Origin: Bradyrhizobium sp. CB1650
GTDB lineage: Bacteria; Pseudomonadota; Alphaproteobacteria; Rhizobiales; Xanthobacteraceae
Direction: 5' to 3'
DNA: 64,000 bases
Assembly (NCBI RefSeq): GCF_029761915.1
Contig: NZ_CP121695.1
Coordinates: 8,089,501 to 8,153,500 of the forward strand
Every line of letters begins with the position of its first letter. The first letter of the stretch is position 1. Under the pieces are notes generated by a model that was not told the DNA's origin, did not search any database, and saw nothing but the letters and a program-made list of their open reading frames with translations. Shown here in pieces: positions 1 to 9,161 of the stretch. The translations under genes and the position numbers were made by a program.

Positions 1-541
1 ACCCTGTTCCTTTGATGGAAAGCATCTGGCCCCTGATCATGCGCGCATAGCCCGGCGCTGTGCCGATTCCAACAGCTATGACTTCAGTCAATACCGAGGG
101 CCCAAAAACGGTCACGAACACAAGGGCGAGCAAGAGCGTGGGGATTGCGAAGAGCACGTCGACAATCCGGCTGAGGATGCTGTCGAACACGCCACCAGAA
201 AGTGCGGCGGCGACGCCGAGAATGAGTGCAATGGACATGCTCAGCGCGGTCGCGCCGAGTCCGATCGCAAGCGATTGGCCTGCCCCCTCGAGCAATCGGG
301 AGTAAAGATCCCGGCCTAGTTGATCTGTCCCCAACCAATGGGCGATCGAAGGAGACCGCAACGACGATCTCAAATCAATAGCGAACGGGTCGTGCGTCTG
401 TAGTACCTTTGGCATCATGGCCGCGAGGGCAAAGAAACAAATGATAATAAGCGAGGCAGCAACTCGGACGGGAATATGGCGGGCGAATGCCAGGAGTTCT
501 CTGAGCGGCCGAGACACAGTCACTTCTGCGAGCATGCTCAT
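1..541 (-). CDS. ABC transporter permease, DppC/OppC type (partial)
   Basis: Inner-membrane permease of a peptide/opine/nickel-type ABC importer; partner of the DppB-like permease just upstream. The frame reads MSMLAEVTVSRPLRELLAFA, then a first membrane segment (VAASLIIICFFALAAM). It is followed by HWLGTDQLGRDLYSRLLEGA, the hallmark of DppC proteins (LGTDxxGRDxxSR). The conserved permease domain then begins (AIGLGATALSMSIALILGVAAALSGG). The gene runs off the left edge after about 180 residues, so its C-terminal half and the transporter ATPases are not seen. Its ATG overlaps the TGA of the DppB gene (ATGA), indicating one operon with translational coupling. Substrate cannot be told from the permease alone. 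Confidence 0.9.
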   Translation of the reverse strand, partial: MSMLAEVTVSRPLRELLAFARHIPVRVAASLIIICFFALAAMMPKVLQTHDPFAIDLRSSLRSPSIAHWLGTDQLGRDLYSRLLEGAGQSLAIGLGATALSMSIALILGVAAALSGGVFDSILSRIVDVLFAIPTLLLALVFVTVFGPSVLTEVIAVGIGTAPGYARMIRGQMLSIKGTG

Positions 542-1494
542 GTCAACTTAATCCTCGGGTCGAGCATCCGATAAGTTAGATCGACAATCACACTAACAGT
601 GACGAATAGGCCCGCAGAGATCAAAACAGCCCCCGAGACAATCGGAACGTCTCGCGAGGACGTTGCGGCAACAAGAACTCCACCCAGCCCTTGGCGAGCG
701 AAAACGATTTCTATCAAAATCGCCCCTGAAAGAAGCTTGCCGAGCGCCCAGCCTGATAAGGTTACGCCGGGCAATGCAGCATGGCGCAGGACATGGTGAA
801 GCCTGACGCCGAAATCACTCATACCTCGGGTGCGCGCGGACGTAACGAAGGGCTGCTCGAGCACGCGCGTGAACTCGTTCAGAACGACTTGTCCGAAAAA
901 GCCGGACAATTCGAGAGCCAGAGCAAGTGTTGGTAGAACGAGTCCTATCGGCGAGGTTTCTCCCACAACTGGAAAAATGCGCAAGTTTACCGCGAACACG
1001 ACGAGCAGAATTGTAGCTAGCCAGTAAGGCGGCGCGGTTGCCAAGAAGATTTGCGCGCCGCCGAGCAGCTTCGACCATATGTTGTCTCTGCCGGCGATCA
1101 ACAGAGTGGTCAAGATCGCAATAACCCAAGCCATCAGCAGCGCGGCGATCGCCAGAACAATGGTGGGGCCAATCTGTTCTGCGATGATCGCTGCGACGGG
1201 TCGATGCTGCTGGTATGATTCACCAAGATCTCCATGCAGGATTCGCAATATGTATTTGCCGTATTGAACGGCAAGCGGTTGATCAAAGCCATACTTCGCA
1301 TTGATCGTTGCGAGCTCGGCCGCAGGTGCCTGGCCGACGTCGCCACTTCTCACATTGATGACGATCTGCGCGCGATCGCCGGGCATCAAACACTGAACTA
1401 GGAACGTAAACGTTGCTGCAGCCCACACGACAGCCACACCGGATAAAATACGGCGCGCGAACCAAACAAGCGGATTGTGGGATACGACCTTCAC
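538..1494 (-). CDS. ABC transporter permease, DppB/OppB type
   Basis: First membrane subunit of the importer. About 318 residues from a GTG at 1494 (VKVVSHNPLVWFARRILSGV), which lies just after the stop of the binding-protein gene. An ATG at 1527 would overlap that gene and has no ribosome-binding site I can see, so I prefer the GTG. Features typical of DppB: an N-terminal membrane helix, a long periplasmic loop, four to five further helices, and the EAA-type loop near TRVLEQPFVTSARTRGMSDF. The end matches the family (VIVDLTYRMLDPRIKLT). It sits between the binding protein and the DppC gene, overlapping the latter by four bases. Confidence 0.88.
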   Translation of the reverse strand: MKVVSHNPLVWFARRILSGVAVVWAAATFTFLVQCLMPGDRAQIVINVRSGDVGQAPAAELATINAKYGFDQPLAVQYGKYILRILHGDLGESYQQHRPVAAIIAEQIGPTIVLAIAALLMAWVIAILTTLLIAGRDNIWSKLLGGAQIFLATAPPYWLATILLVVFAVNLRIFPVVGETSPIGLVLPTLALALELSGFFGQVVLNEFTRVLEQPFVTSARTRGMSDFGVRLHHVLRHAALPGVTLSGWALGKLLSGAILIEIVFARQGLGGVLVAATSSRDVPIVSGAVLISAGLFVTVSVIVDLTYRMLDPRIKLT

Positions 1495-1498
1495 GGTA

Positions 1499-3187
1499 TC
1501 ATTTCTTCTCGTCGAAATGAGCGTCATAGAAGACGGGCTCGCCCACTGACCCGTGGTCCAGCCACACGTCTTTCAGGTGCGGGGTGGTGGCCAAAGTCAC
1601 GTCCAGCACCGTAAGGCCAATCACAGGAGCCTCATCCACGATCTTCCTTTCCGCCTGCTGATAGAGGCCGGTACGTTCAGCGCTATTGAAATCCTGCTCC
1701 GCCTTTTGGATCAGCTCCCAGAGTGTCGGATCCTGGAAGCGCGATGGATTGAAGCGATTGGGCTCGCCATTCTGGTCCGGCTTCCACGAAATTCGGAATA
1801 TCTCAGCACCGGGTGCAACCCAATATAGAAGCACGATCTCATAATCGTTGGGCCCTAGGTTTTTTCCGGCGAAGAAATCAGCCGGATTGGTGGGTTGAAG
1901 ACGTACGTCAAAACCGGCCGCCCTTGCCTGCTGCTGGATAACTTGCAAGGCTTGCTCGCCATCGGGCTTGAGAAACGCGTACGAATAGGAAATGCGCACG
2001 ATGAGCGGATTGCCGTTCTTGACACGAACGCCGTTAAGGTTGCGCTCAGTCCAACCCGCCTGATCAAGCAGCTGATTGGCTTTCCGAATATCGTACGCAT
2101 AGGACTGCCCGAGCTCACGCAGGTATTCCGGTGAGCTTTGACTTAGCGCACCGTTGCCTTCAAATGGCAAAGAGCCGAGGAAGGATGTGTCGACCGCGGC
2201 CTTCCGGTCAGTAGAATAGGCAAAGGCCTTGCGGACGAGCACGTCGTCAAATGGGGGCCGGGCCGTATACAACGCCAGGCGCAGAGGGGTGCCGCCGGTA
2301 ACGTGCCGCAATACTGGAAAGCGGGAATTGGCGTCCTTCCATGCGATAGCCGGCACATCGTATATAGCATCGGTCTCCCCCGTGATCAGCGAGCCGTATC
2401 GCACAGTCTGATCTGGCAGAAACTTCCAGCTGATCCCCTCAACGTAAGCCGGCCCTTGATGTTTCGCGGTGGCGGGCGCCGAATTGTAGTCGGGATTGCG
2501 GCGGAAGGTGATTTCCCGCCCATGGCGCCACTTGTCGACAATGAATGGACCTGAGCCGACAGGGTTCTCGCAATTCACCGCAAGGCCACGTTTGAGTGCC
2601 GATGGCGAGAGAATGCCTTGTGAGGATTGGGCGAACACGTTCAGCAAGGGCTGGAACGGCACCTTCAATTTTACCTGCAACCTCAGAGGAGCAATTGCCC
2701 TAGCCGATTCGAAGCTATCGCCGAGATAAGGAGCGGCAGTCGGGTTGCGAAGATCGGGGTCATTGCTGAGCCATCCGTTGATATTGTCAGCGATGGCCTG
2801 CGCATCGAGGGCAGTCCCGTCGGTGAACTTTACATTCGGCTTAATCTCGAATGTGTATACCTTTTTGTCGTCGGAGATGGTCCAAGACTCGGCCAGCCAT
2901 GGCACAATCTGGCCATCCTCGCTGCGGGCAACCAGATTATCGCTATACTGGCGTTGCAGATACCATTGCTGCACCCATCCTCCGAACAGGCACGCCGGTT
3001 CTTGAAAATGCCCGTAACGAATAACGCCGCCTCGCTTGACGTTGCCGGCCGGCGCCTCTTGGGCATGGCCGCTGGGCGCGAACTGTGACAAGCTTTGGAG
3101 CACGAACAGGCTAGCCGCGACTTTTCTTCCGCGATGGTTCGACTGGCGGGTGAAACGCCTCGATGATTGCGCATCCGATGCAGACAT
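1499..3187 (-). CDS. ABC transporter substrate-binding protein (SBP family 5)
   Basis: Periplasmic solute receptor of the importer, about 562 residues. The open frame extends upstream to 3814, but that part lies antisense to the monooxygenase gene and is not protein-like. The ATG at 3187 has GGAG about 9 bases upstream and begins a signal peptide (basic RGRKVAASLFVLQSLSQFAP, cleavage after GHA). The mature part starts KRGGVIRYGHFQEPACLFGG and continues with family 5 landmarks: DNLVARSEDGQIVPWLAESW, YTFEIKPNVKFTDGTALDAQ and GSGPFIVDKWRHGREITFRR. Family 5 receptors bind oligopeptides, opines, nickel chelates or glutathione; the ligand here is unknown. The flavin monooxygenase next door suggests a sulfur- or nitrogen-containing organic ligand (inference). 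Confidence 0.88.
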   Translation of the reverse strand: MSASDAQSSRRFTRQSNHRGRKVAASLFVLQSLSQFAPSGHAQEAPAGNVKRGGVIRYGHFQEPACLFGGWVQQWYLQRQYSDNLVARSEDGQIVPWLAESWTISDDKKVYTFEIKPNVKFTDGTALDAQAIADNINGWLSNDPDLRNPTAAPYLGDSFESARAIAPLRLQVKLKVPFQPLLNVFAQSSQGILSPSALKRGLAVNCENPVGSGPFIVDKWRHGREITFRRNPDYNSAPATAKHQGPAYVEGISWKFLPDQTVRYGSLITGETDAIYDVPAIAWKDANSRFPVLRHVTGGTPLRLALYTARPPFDDVLVRKAFAYSTDRKAAVDTSFLGSLPFEGNGALSQSSPEYLRELGQSYAYDIRKANQLLDQAGWTERNLNGVRVKNGNPLIVRISYSYAFLKPDGEQALQVIQQQARAAGFDVRLQPTNPADFFAGKNLGPNDYEIVLLYWVAPGAEIFRISWKPDQNGEPNRFNPSRFQDPTLWELIQKAEQDFNSAERTGLYQQAERKIVDEAPVIGLTVLDVTLATTPHLKDVWLDHGSVGEPVFYDAHFDEKK

Positions 3188-3230
3188 ATCCAAGCTCCAG
3201 GGCAATGAATGCGGACGGGAGAAAGCAGCG

Positions 3231-4574
3231 TCAGACCGCTGACGTACCGGCTTTGTTTGCCGGTTCGATGTGGAGGGGAATCCCCAAATGCTCGCGCAAT
3301 GTCTCCCCCCGATATTCTGTGCGAAATAGACCGCGCTTCTGGAGGAGGGGCACGACGTGGTCGACAAAGGCCGCAGTGCCGTCGGCCAGCACGTCCGGAA
3401 TGATGTTGAAACCATCGACCGCGCCAGCGCGGAACCAGGCCTCAATCGAATCAGCGATCTGCTCGGGCGCGCCCACGAGCAAGCGGTGGCCAAACGCTTG
3501 GACGCTGCTGATGATCTCGCGGACGGTCCGGCCTTGACGCGCCAGAGTCTCGATCGTGCGATGGTGACCGACAGAAAACGGGACGTTATCTGCATCGGGC
3601 AAAATCTCTTCAGGGATGGGACTTTCCAGGCTGAGCTTCTCGACTGCCAGGCCCATGCTTCGTGCAAGAGCGGCGATGGCGCGCTCCAGATCGAGCAACT
3701 CGTCCAATTGCTCTTTGCGACGAGCCGCCTCTTCTTCGGTTCCGCCGATGCAGGTGACAAGACCTGGGAGGATGAGCGGAGCCGCAGGGCGGCCGAATTG
3801 ACGAGAGAGATCACGGAGGCGTTCGGCCTCCTGCAGCGCCGTTGTCAAGTCCCCGGCTGCCGCAAACACGACATCTGCACTGCGCGCGCCAAGCCGTAAT
3901 CCGGGATCCGAACCGCCCGCTTGAACGATGACTGGATGACCTTGAGGCGAAGCGGGGTGTGTAAGTGGGCCTCGGATGCCAAAACTATTCGTATCAGGGT
4001 CGAGCAGCCGGAATTTTCTCTGATCTGCGTAAACTCCCGCAACCTGGTCCGCGATGATCATCTCTTCGCTCCAGCTTAGCCAGAGAGCACGGACGGTTTC
4101 AACAAAGTCCTCGGCGCGTCTGTAGCGATCCGCTCGTGCAACCTCTTGACCGCCAAAGTTCGCCACCGTCGCGGAGCTCGACGTCGTGACCGCGTTCCAC
4201 GCGACGCGGCCACCGCTGATGACGTCGAGCGATTGGAAACGCCGGGCGAGATTGTATGGCTCGTTGTAGGTTGTCGATGCGGTGGCGATCAGCCCAATCC
4301 GCTCCGTTTCGCGGGCAATCACAGTGAGGACCAGCGTAGGTTCGAGCCCATTGAGCGGCGGCTGGTGCGTAATGTCGGAACTTATCGCGGGGGTATCGGC
4401 GAGGAATACGGCATCCAGCAGACCGTGCTCCGCAATTTTCGCAGCCCGGACGTAGTGCTCGATATCGAAAAACGCGCTTGGATTTGTGCCCGGCCAGCGC
4501 CACGCGGCAGAGTGACCGCCAGCACCATGGAGATTTAAGCCGATATGGAGCATAGGGTCGACCGAAGACATCAC
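3231..4574 (-). CDS. LLM-class flavin-dependent monooxygenase (NtaA/SnaA/DszA type)
   Basis: Flavin (FMN)-dependent monooxygenase of the bacterial luciferase-like superfamily, about 446 residues, full length. The start is MHIGLNLHGAGGHSAAWRWP in pattern, followed by the substrate-pocket strand LLDAVFLADTP, GLIATASTTYNEPYNLARRF, SGGRVAWNAVTTSS and HPVIVQAGGSDPGLRLGARS. These are the usual landmarks of the NtaA/SnaA/DszA branch (nitrilotriacetate, pristinamycin or dibenzothiophene monooxygenases), which need a separate flavin reductase. None is seen here. Start is GTG 4574 or ATG 4571 (GTGATG). The binding-protein gene follows 43 bases downstream on the same strand, so uptake and oxidation of one substrate are probably linked. 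The chemistry is inferred from family only. Confidence 0.88.
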   Translation of the reverse strand: MMSSVDPMLHIGLNLHGAGGHSAAWRWPGTNPSAFFDIEHYVRAAKIAEHGLLDAVFLADTPAISSDITHQPPLNGLEPTLVLTVIARETERIGLIATASTTYNEPYNLARRFQSLDVISGGRVAWNAVTTSSSATVANFGGQEVARADRYRRAEDFVETVRALWLSWSEEMIIADQVAGVYADQRKFRLLDPDTNSFGIRGPLTHPASPQGHPVIVQAGGSDPGLRLGARSADVVFAAAGDLTTALQEAERLRDLSRQFGRPAAPLILPGLVTCIGGTEEEAARRKEQLDELLDLERAIAALARSMGLAVEKLSLESPIPEEILPDADNVPFSVGHHRTIETLARQGRTVREIISSVQAFGHRLLVGAPEQIADSIEAWFRAGAVDGFNIIPDVLADGTAAFVDHVVPLLQKRGLFRTEYRGETLREHLGIPLHIEPANKAGTSAV

Positions 4575-4891
4575 ACCCCCGAAAGCAGCGGCGGCTTAGC
4601 CGCCGCTCGATACGTCTTGACAATTCGATCTTCGCCAGCGGTCTCGGCGACCGCCCTGCGCTCTCTCGAAGGCCCGCCCTGAATGCCCGCGAACAGCCAT
4701 CGTGAGGAGGTTAATAATAAGCCGCTCATTGGTGCGAGAGGGATATCACCAAAGATGCCCTGGCGACCTCTTGGCACCTTCTCGCAGCGGACGAGGCGCA
4801 GGAGGCTTTCGACCACGACGCACGCCCAATGGCGCCCAGGTGCGTCCAACTCGATTCCAACGCTGAGCTGTTTCAAAGCGAGCGCCTTCAT
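4571..4891 (-). CDS. hypothetical small protein upstream of the monooxygenase
   Basis: An open frame of about 106 residues from an ATG at 4891, which has GGAG eight bases upstream (GGAGAACCAATATG). The longer frame to 5116 has no such site. The product begins MKALALKQLSVGIELDAPGR and shows no motif, membrane segment or family I recognise. Its TGA overlaps the GTG/ATG start of the monooxygenase gene, which would fit translational coupling. Against it, a 9-bp-stem hairpin lies within its 3' end and the opposite strand is also open here. It may be a leader, a fragment of a lost gene, or not coding. Confidence 0.3.
   Translation of the reverse strand: MKALALKQLSVGIELDAPGRHWACVVVESLLRLVRCEKVPRGRQGIFGDIPLAPMSGLLLTSSRWLFAGIQGGPSRERRAVAETAGEDRIVKTYRAAAKPPLLSGV
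4587..4607. other. perfect hairpin before the monooxygenase start
   Basis: AGCGGCGGC-TTA-GCCGCCGCT, a perfect 9-bp GC stem with a 3-nt loop, ends 13 bases upstream of the monooxygenase GTG. There is no T-run, so it is not a classic terminator. It could modulate translation or mark an mRNA processing site. Confidence 0.5.
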
Positions 4892-6145
4892 ATTGGTTCT
4901 CCACAGCTCATCAAGATGCCCGCCACTTTCGCTGGAAGGCGTTTTGAACGCCTCTTCGCAATCACAAACGCCCGGACTCCCGCCGCCGGCGCGAGCGCCA
5001 GTCACGAAAGGATGTGTAGGCGTTGAACACAGCCAAACGCAATAGTTGAGTATTTCATTATACTCGCCTCGGTTAGCATCCTCTTCTCTAGCGATGTCTC
5101 TATCCTGTTTGTTCAAGAGCCTAATCCCCGATCAGGCTCACGGATGACAACCGATGCTACGATCACCCCGGCTTCAATTTGCATGAGGGGCTCGAAACCG
5201 ATCGACCATGAATAGATGCGATCGAGAACACATCAGACATTCGGCGCCACAGTGTTGATCAGCAGCTTACCTGCCGACTTTGGCAAATAAGAGCAGCCGC
5301 CAAGCTTGCGCTCGGAAACCATCTAATAGTGCGATGAAACACTCGAAATTCGCGATGCTCGTTGTAAGAAAAGGCCTGGCTGGTTGGAAAGGGCTCGGCC
5401 GGCATTTGCTGGGCGACTATGTAGGTCGCAGAACGGAGCAGTTGCCCGGATCTCTGCGTGAACGTTAAGAAGTGCCAACTTCCAGGAGGTGGAGACGAGA
5501 CTTCATGGTCCGGAACGAAAGCGGTAGTGAATTAGCCGGGCACCGCGGGGCCAGTACATCGAGGAAAACCCGAAAGCGTGACTTCCCTGCAACACGATCC
5601 AGCGGACCGGCCTGCGCCTGCAAAGGGCACCGCTGGAAAGTGAACGCTACTCCACTTGCTGTTGCTAGACTACCGGAGGCACACGACGACCAATGTACGC
5701 AGGGTTATATTGTAGGGTCTCAGAGTAGATCGTGGACTGTGTGGCAAGTCAGTGAGCCACCTGGCTCTGATGGCGATGGGTGCTCCCGGCCACCATCTTT
5801 GGCGTCAAAGGTAAGGCATTGGTCGCCGATCGGCACGACGCATGTAGCCGTGGGAACCCCAATATCCGCGCTCGTGGACAGCCGGCTGAAACAGTTTGTC
5901 GATTGGGTCCAGGATCGAATGCTTGGTCCAAGCCAAACCCCGCATCTTCAACAGAGCAACAGCACGAGGCATCGAACCCGGCATCTGGCGTATGCCGAGA
6001 CGCAACGACAATGTTTATGGCGCAAATGCCCGATGCTGGATCGCCTGAGCAGCAAAGCAATCCGCGGCGCACCGAACGCTGCGCTCCCTTTCTAGGAATT
6101 GCCTGCTCCGGCATCCGAAAGGACCAGACAGAATGACGGCATACA
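4892..6145. other. no convincing gene
   Basis: About 1.25 kb with several short overlapping open frames on both strands (for example 5472-6095 plus and 5749-6114 minus). None has a ribosome-binding site, a recognisable motif or a protein-like composition. Probably decayed island DNA. Confidence 0.5.
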
Positions 6146-6217
6146 CGGCCGAAAGCCTACCCGGAGGCGGCGTTCTTCTCCATCGGCCGCAATTTGGTTG
6201 AACGAGTGGCTCGTCGT
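6146..6217 (+). pseudogene. relic of an effector-gene 3' end
   Basis: About 70 bases closely match the last codons and stop of the repeat-rich effector gene at 19574-19648. Both read ACACGGCCGAAAGCCTAC, then a variable glycine/proline part, then CATCGGCCGCAATTTGG, then TTGAAC or CTGAAC and CTCGTCG. In the intact copy this encodes YTAESLPGG...HRPQFG and the stop. Here the reading frame is not supported upstream, so only the tail of a second effector copy survives. Confidence 0.7.
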
Positions 6218-6806
6218 TGATGATGGCGCCGCCCGAGCGGAGCCGGCTCCAGCGCTGATAGACCTACCTCCGAGCGAGGGGCAGGCTGTAAGTAAACGCC
6301 ACTAGGCCAGTTCCAGCGTGATCTCAGCACGATGCATCATCAAACTTTTGGGCCCACATCGCCGTTACGCCCCTTTCAGACGACAAGCTCCGGGAATTCC
6401 GGCTATAAAATACGAGGCGCGTTGCCCACACCCTGGCTTGGCTGAAGATCATCATCGCCCGCCAGCAGATTGAATGAGTTGCAAAAAAATGTCCTCACGG
6501 GAGACGCTGATGAAAATGGGAAGACACCTTGTCGACGCCTATGTGCGCTGTGATTGAATGTGAGGACCTGGCTCCTGGCCATACGAGCATACCGGCGCGA
6601 TTTATACGATCCCATGCACATCGCCAGCCCCTCAGGGGTGCAGCGAGCGAACTGACGCAAGTTCGTGCAACCTGGCCATCCCCGACGAAAGACGGCCAGA
6701 AACGATCTGGCCGTCGTCACTATCGAGACTGTCGTGCGATGGCTTGCGATGTCGTCCACACCCCTAGAGGATCAAGGCCAACGCGCATTCCCGCGGTGCT
6801 TTTCGT
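6218..6806. other. no convincing gene
   Basis: About 590 bases between the effector relic and the virK-like gene. Only short overlapping frames; no motif or promoter recognised. Confidence 0.5.
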
Positions 6807-7247
6807 CTACCAGATGAATCTTGCCCCATCAGGCACTTCGCAGACGAATTCGCCCTGGTTCACGAGTTCGGTGGTCCCGACGACAAGCTTGGAGGCCCGT
6901 ACGGTAAGCTTGCCCTCGCGGCTGAGGCTATGACGAATGTATTCGGTCACGGCATGTCCAGAGCTATCCACCGTTTGGTGCGCATTGGCAAAGCTGATGC
7001 CGTTCTGGGCGGTCACCCTGAAGGCATTGATGACCAACCCGGCCTGGGTCGCAGGCCCGGGCTTGCCGCCCTCGGCGGTGGTACAGCGGTTCATATCCAG
7101 CATGACTTTCACGTTCTTGCCCGTCTGCAGGGCATTGAGCACCTCGGCATATTTCGGCGAGGTCTCATCGGCTCTAGCCACCGTGCTCACGGTTGTCGCA
7201 GAAAGCACGGACAACAGGATCAACAGGGCTCTGCCAGTTAAGTTCAT
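6807..7247 (-). CDS. VirK-family secreted protein
   Basis: About 146 residues. The longer open frame starts at 7313, but the ATG at 7247 has a strong ribosome-binding site (GGGAGAAGAGCATATG) and starts a clear signal peptide (MNLTGRALLILLSVLSATTV, cleavage after VARA). The mature part (SPKYAEVLNALQTGKNVKVM, then LDMNRCTTAEGG, AGLVINAFRV and GEFVCEVPDGARF) matches my memory of the VirK family, named after a plant-induced gene of the Agrobacterium vir regulon. Two cysteines (in NRCTT and FVCEV) could form a disulfide. Role unknown; export to the periplasm or beyond is the only firm inference. It stands alone with no operon partner. Confidence 0.8.
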   Translation of the reverse strand: MNLTGRALLILLSVLSATTVSTVARADETSPKYAEVLNALQTGKNVKVMLDMNRCTTAEGGKPGPATQAGLVINAFRVTAQNGISFANAHQTVDSSGHAVTEYIRHSLSREGKLTVRASKLVVGTTELVNQGEFVCEVPDGARFIW

Positions 7248-9113
7248 ATGCTCTTCTCCCTCCACAGGAACCACAGGTCGCGTAAGCGCAGCGTCGTAAG
7301 ACCGTTGTCGCAAGCCGCTTGGCGGATTACAGACATCAAACGCCGTCGCACTTCGAACAAAGACAATCAGTCACAATCAGACGCAAGTGGTTGTGACTGC
7401 TATTCCGACGTCACAACATCGTAGGTCAGGTTTGCGGAAGCCGCCTCCTCGCGAGCGTCATGGTGCGAAATGATTCATCGAGCCGAGCCATTAGAAAACA
7501 TAACGGCACCGGTATCTGCCGCCTGAACGAGAGGTCCGGACTTAGGCTGGCACGAACCTTGCGCCGCAGTAACAAGTCCTTGCCCGCCAACTTGCGGCTT
7601 TGGGGCGGCTGAGCTCGGCTCATTAGATCCGTCAATCCTCATCTAAAACAAACAGCATCCTTTTCGCCCAGTCAGATTCTCGAAAGCTGTCTCTGCAATG
7701 AGATGGACACCAACAACCATTTGCGAGGGGAAACGGATGAACATCGATCCACGGAATGCCGCAGAGGCCTCCGCTGACGGTCACGATGCGCTGCCGCAGC
7801 CGCACCAGGTAGGGCGAGCCAGCTCACCGGTGCGGCTGTCGGCCACTAAGCAGAATTTGAAGTCCAGCTACATGGCCTGCATTCGGTTCACGAAACACCG
7901 GATCCTGCTGAGTCATCGAGTGCGCCGAATGAGGCGGCCCCGGAAACCAGTCACTATCCAGCCGCATCATTTGTCAGCGCGCGCGCCTAGCTTGCCGCAA
8001 CGCTAACGGGCGCCACTCTTGAAGCGCTCAAGAACGAGATAGCCCTGGCCGATCGACAATCAGCACGATTGGCGCCAGCGGGGGACGACAGTGTCGACCG
8101 GGACCGCATTTTCGACAATGTAGCGGCATCGGCATATCTCAAGCTGCATCGTTTCCAGAGCCAGGACAGCGATTGCAAACCACGCACCGAAGCCAGCACA
8201 TGTGCAATATCACATGTCCGTAACATGGCGCGGGATCATTCTTCCATGGGAGATCCTTTGGAGCGATATCCCATGGACCGAGCGCGACCGGCTGGATGGC
8301 ATATGCGCGGTAAGACGGCTTCTCCATTCGTGTCATTGGTCGAAGACCCTTCAAAACTCAACGTGTCGTGTGACCACTGGGCGAGAGCGATCGCCAACAA
8401 CGCGAACACGCTGCACACCCACGTCGTACCAAAGTCCGCGGTCTGGACGCGCAACGACGTACTGAGCAGTATTGGCCTTGGAATGAATGTGGAGGATCAG
8501 GACAACATCGATGCGGACGTGGATTTGATATGCTCACTGGGCAGAACGCCAAGCACCGAGACCGAGCGCTCGTTCCTGGGCGGCGATTTGGAGAATTACC
8601 GAATGGCCAGCGAAGACAATCCTTACAAGAGGGAGAGTCGAGACTGACGATTTAGACGACTGGCGACCGCGCCATTCTCGCAGGTTCCTTGATGTTGACC
8701 AGGACGAACCCTAAGGAAAGGTCCGTCCCAGCGGCGCCGCTTCACGGACAACGATAAGGATTTCGCGAATAATGTTCAGATCAACCCATTCCTGACCTGC
8801 GCAACAGACGAAGGCGCACCCACATCCCAAGAAGTATCCGACGCTGTGGAGGAGGACACACTCGCACCATTGTTCGCTCTTCCACGGCTCTCCACTGGAG
8901 TGCGGCGGCCGTCCGCATCGATCCGATCGCCACCGACACATTTGGCGAGAAGCTCGGATGACGTGAGGCACTAAGGCGGAGCATCGATCCCTTCGCCAGA
9001 TCGACCCGCCATCGACCGCGCGATCAATCAAAAGAGCTCGGGTGCGAGCACATCAAGGATCAGGTCAATGGAGTGTCGCTCAGCGGCTGAGCCGTACCGT
9101 CGCACAGCGGCCT
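7248..9113. other. gene-poor stretch before the nod box
   Basis: About 1.9 kb. The largest frames (7698-8006 plus, 8069-8647 plus) are of mixed composition, overlap frames on the other strand, and carry no motif or clear ribosome-binding site. I see no gene here that I can support. Confidence 0.5.
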
Positions 9114-9161
9114 ATTCGCGTCCTGGATGCGTTCCATCAAAACAATCGATTTTGCCGATCT
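9114..9161 (+). promoter_or_regulatory. nod box (NodD-binding site) directed toward ttsI
   Basis: The 48 bases fit the nod-box consensus closely. The left part is ATTCGCGTCCTGGATG (consensus ATCCAYNNYGYRGATG), then six spacer bases. The right part begins ATCAAAACAATCGATTTTGC and ends CGATCT (consensus ATCNAAACAATCRATTTTACCAATCY). Its orientation is plus. NodD bound here with a plant flavonoid should start transcription running into ttsI, which begins 1.45 kb downstream with no gene between. This is the usual link between flavonoid sensing and the rhizobial T3SS. Confidence 0.92.

Noticed and set aside
3188..3814. N-terminal extension of the substrate-binding protein
   Set aside because: Overlaps the monooxygenase gene on the same strand in another frame and has no protein-like features; the ATG at 3187 with GGAG and a signal peptide is the real start.
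8069..8647. 192-residue plus-strand frame
   Set aside because: No family, no ribosome-binding site, overlaps several frames on both strands; kept as gene-poor DNA.
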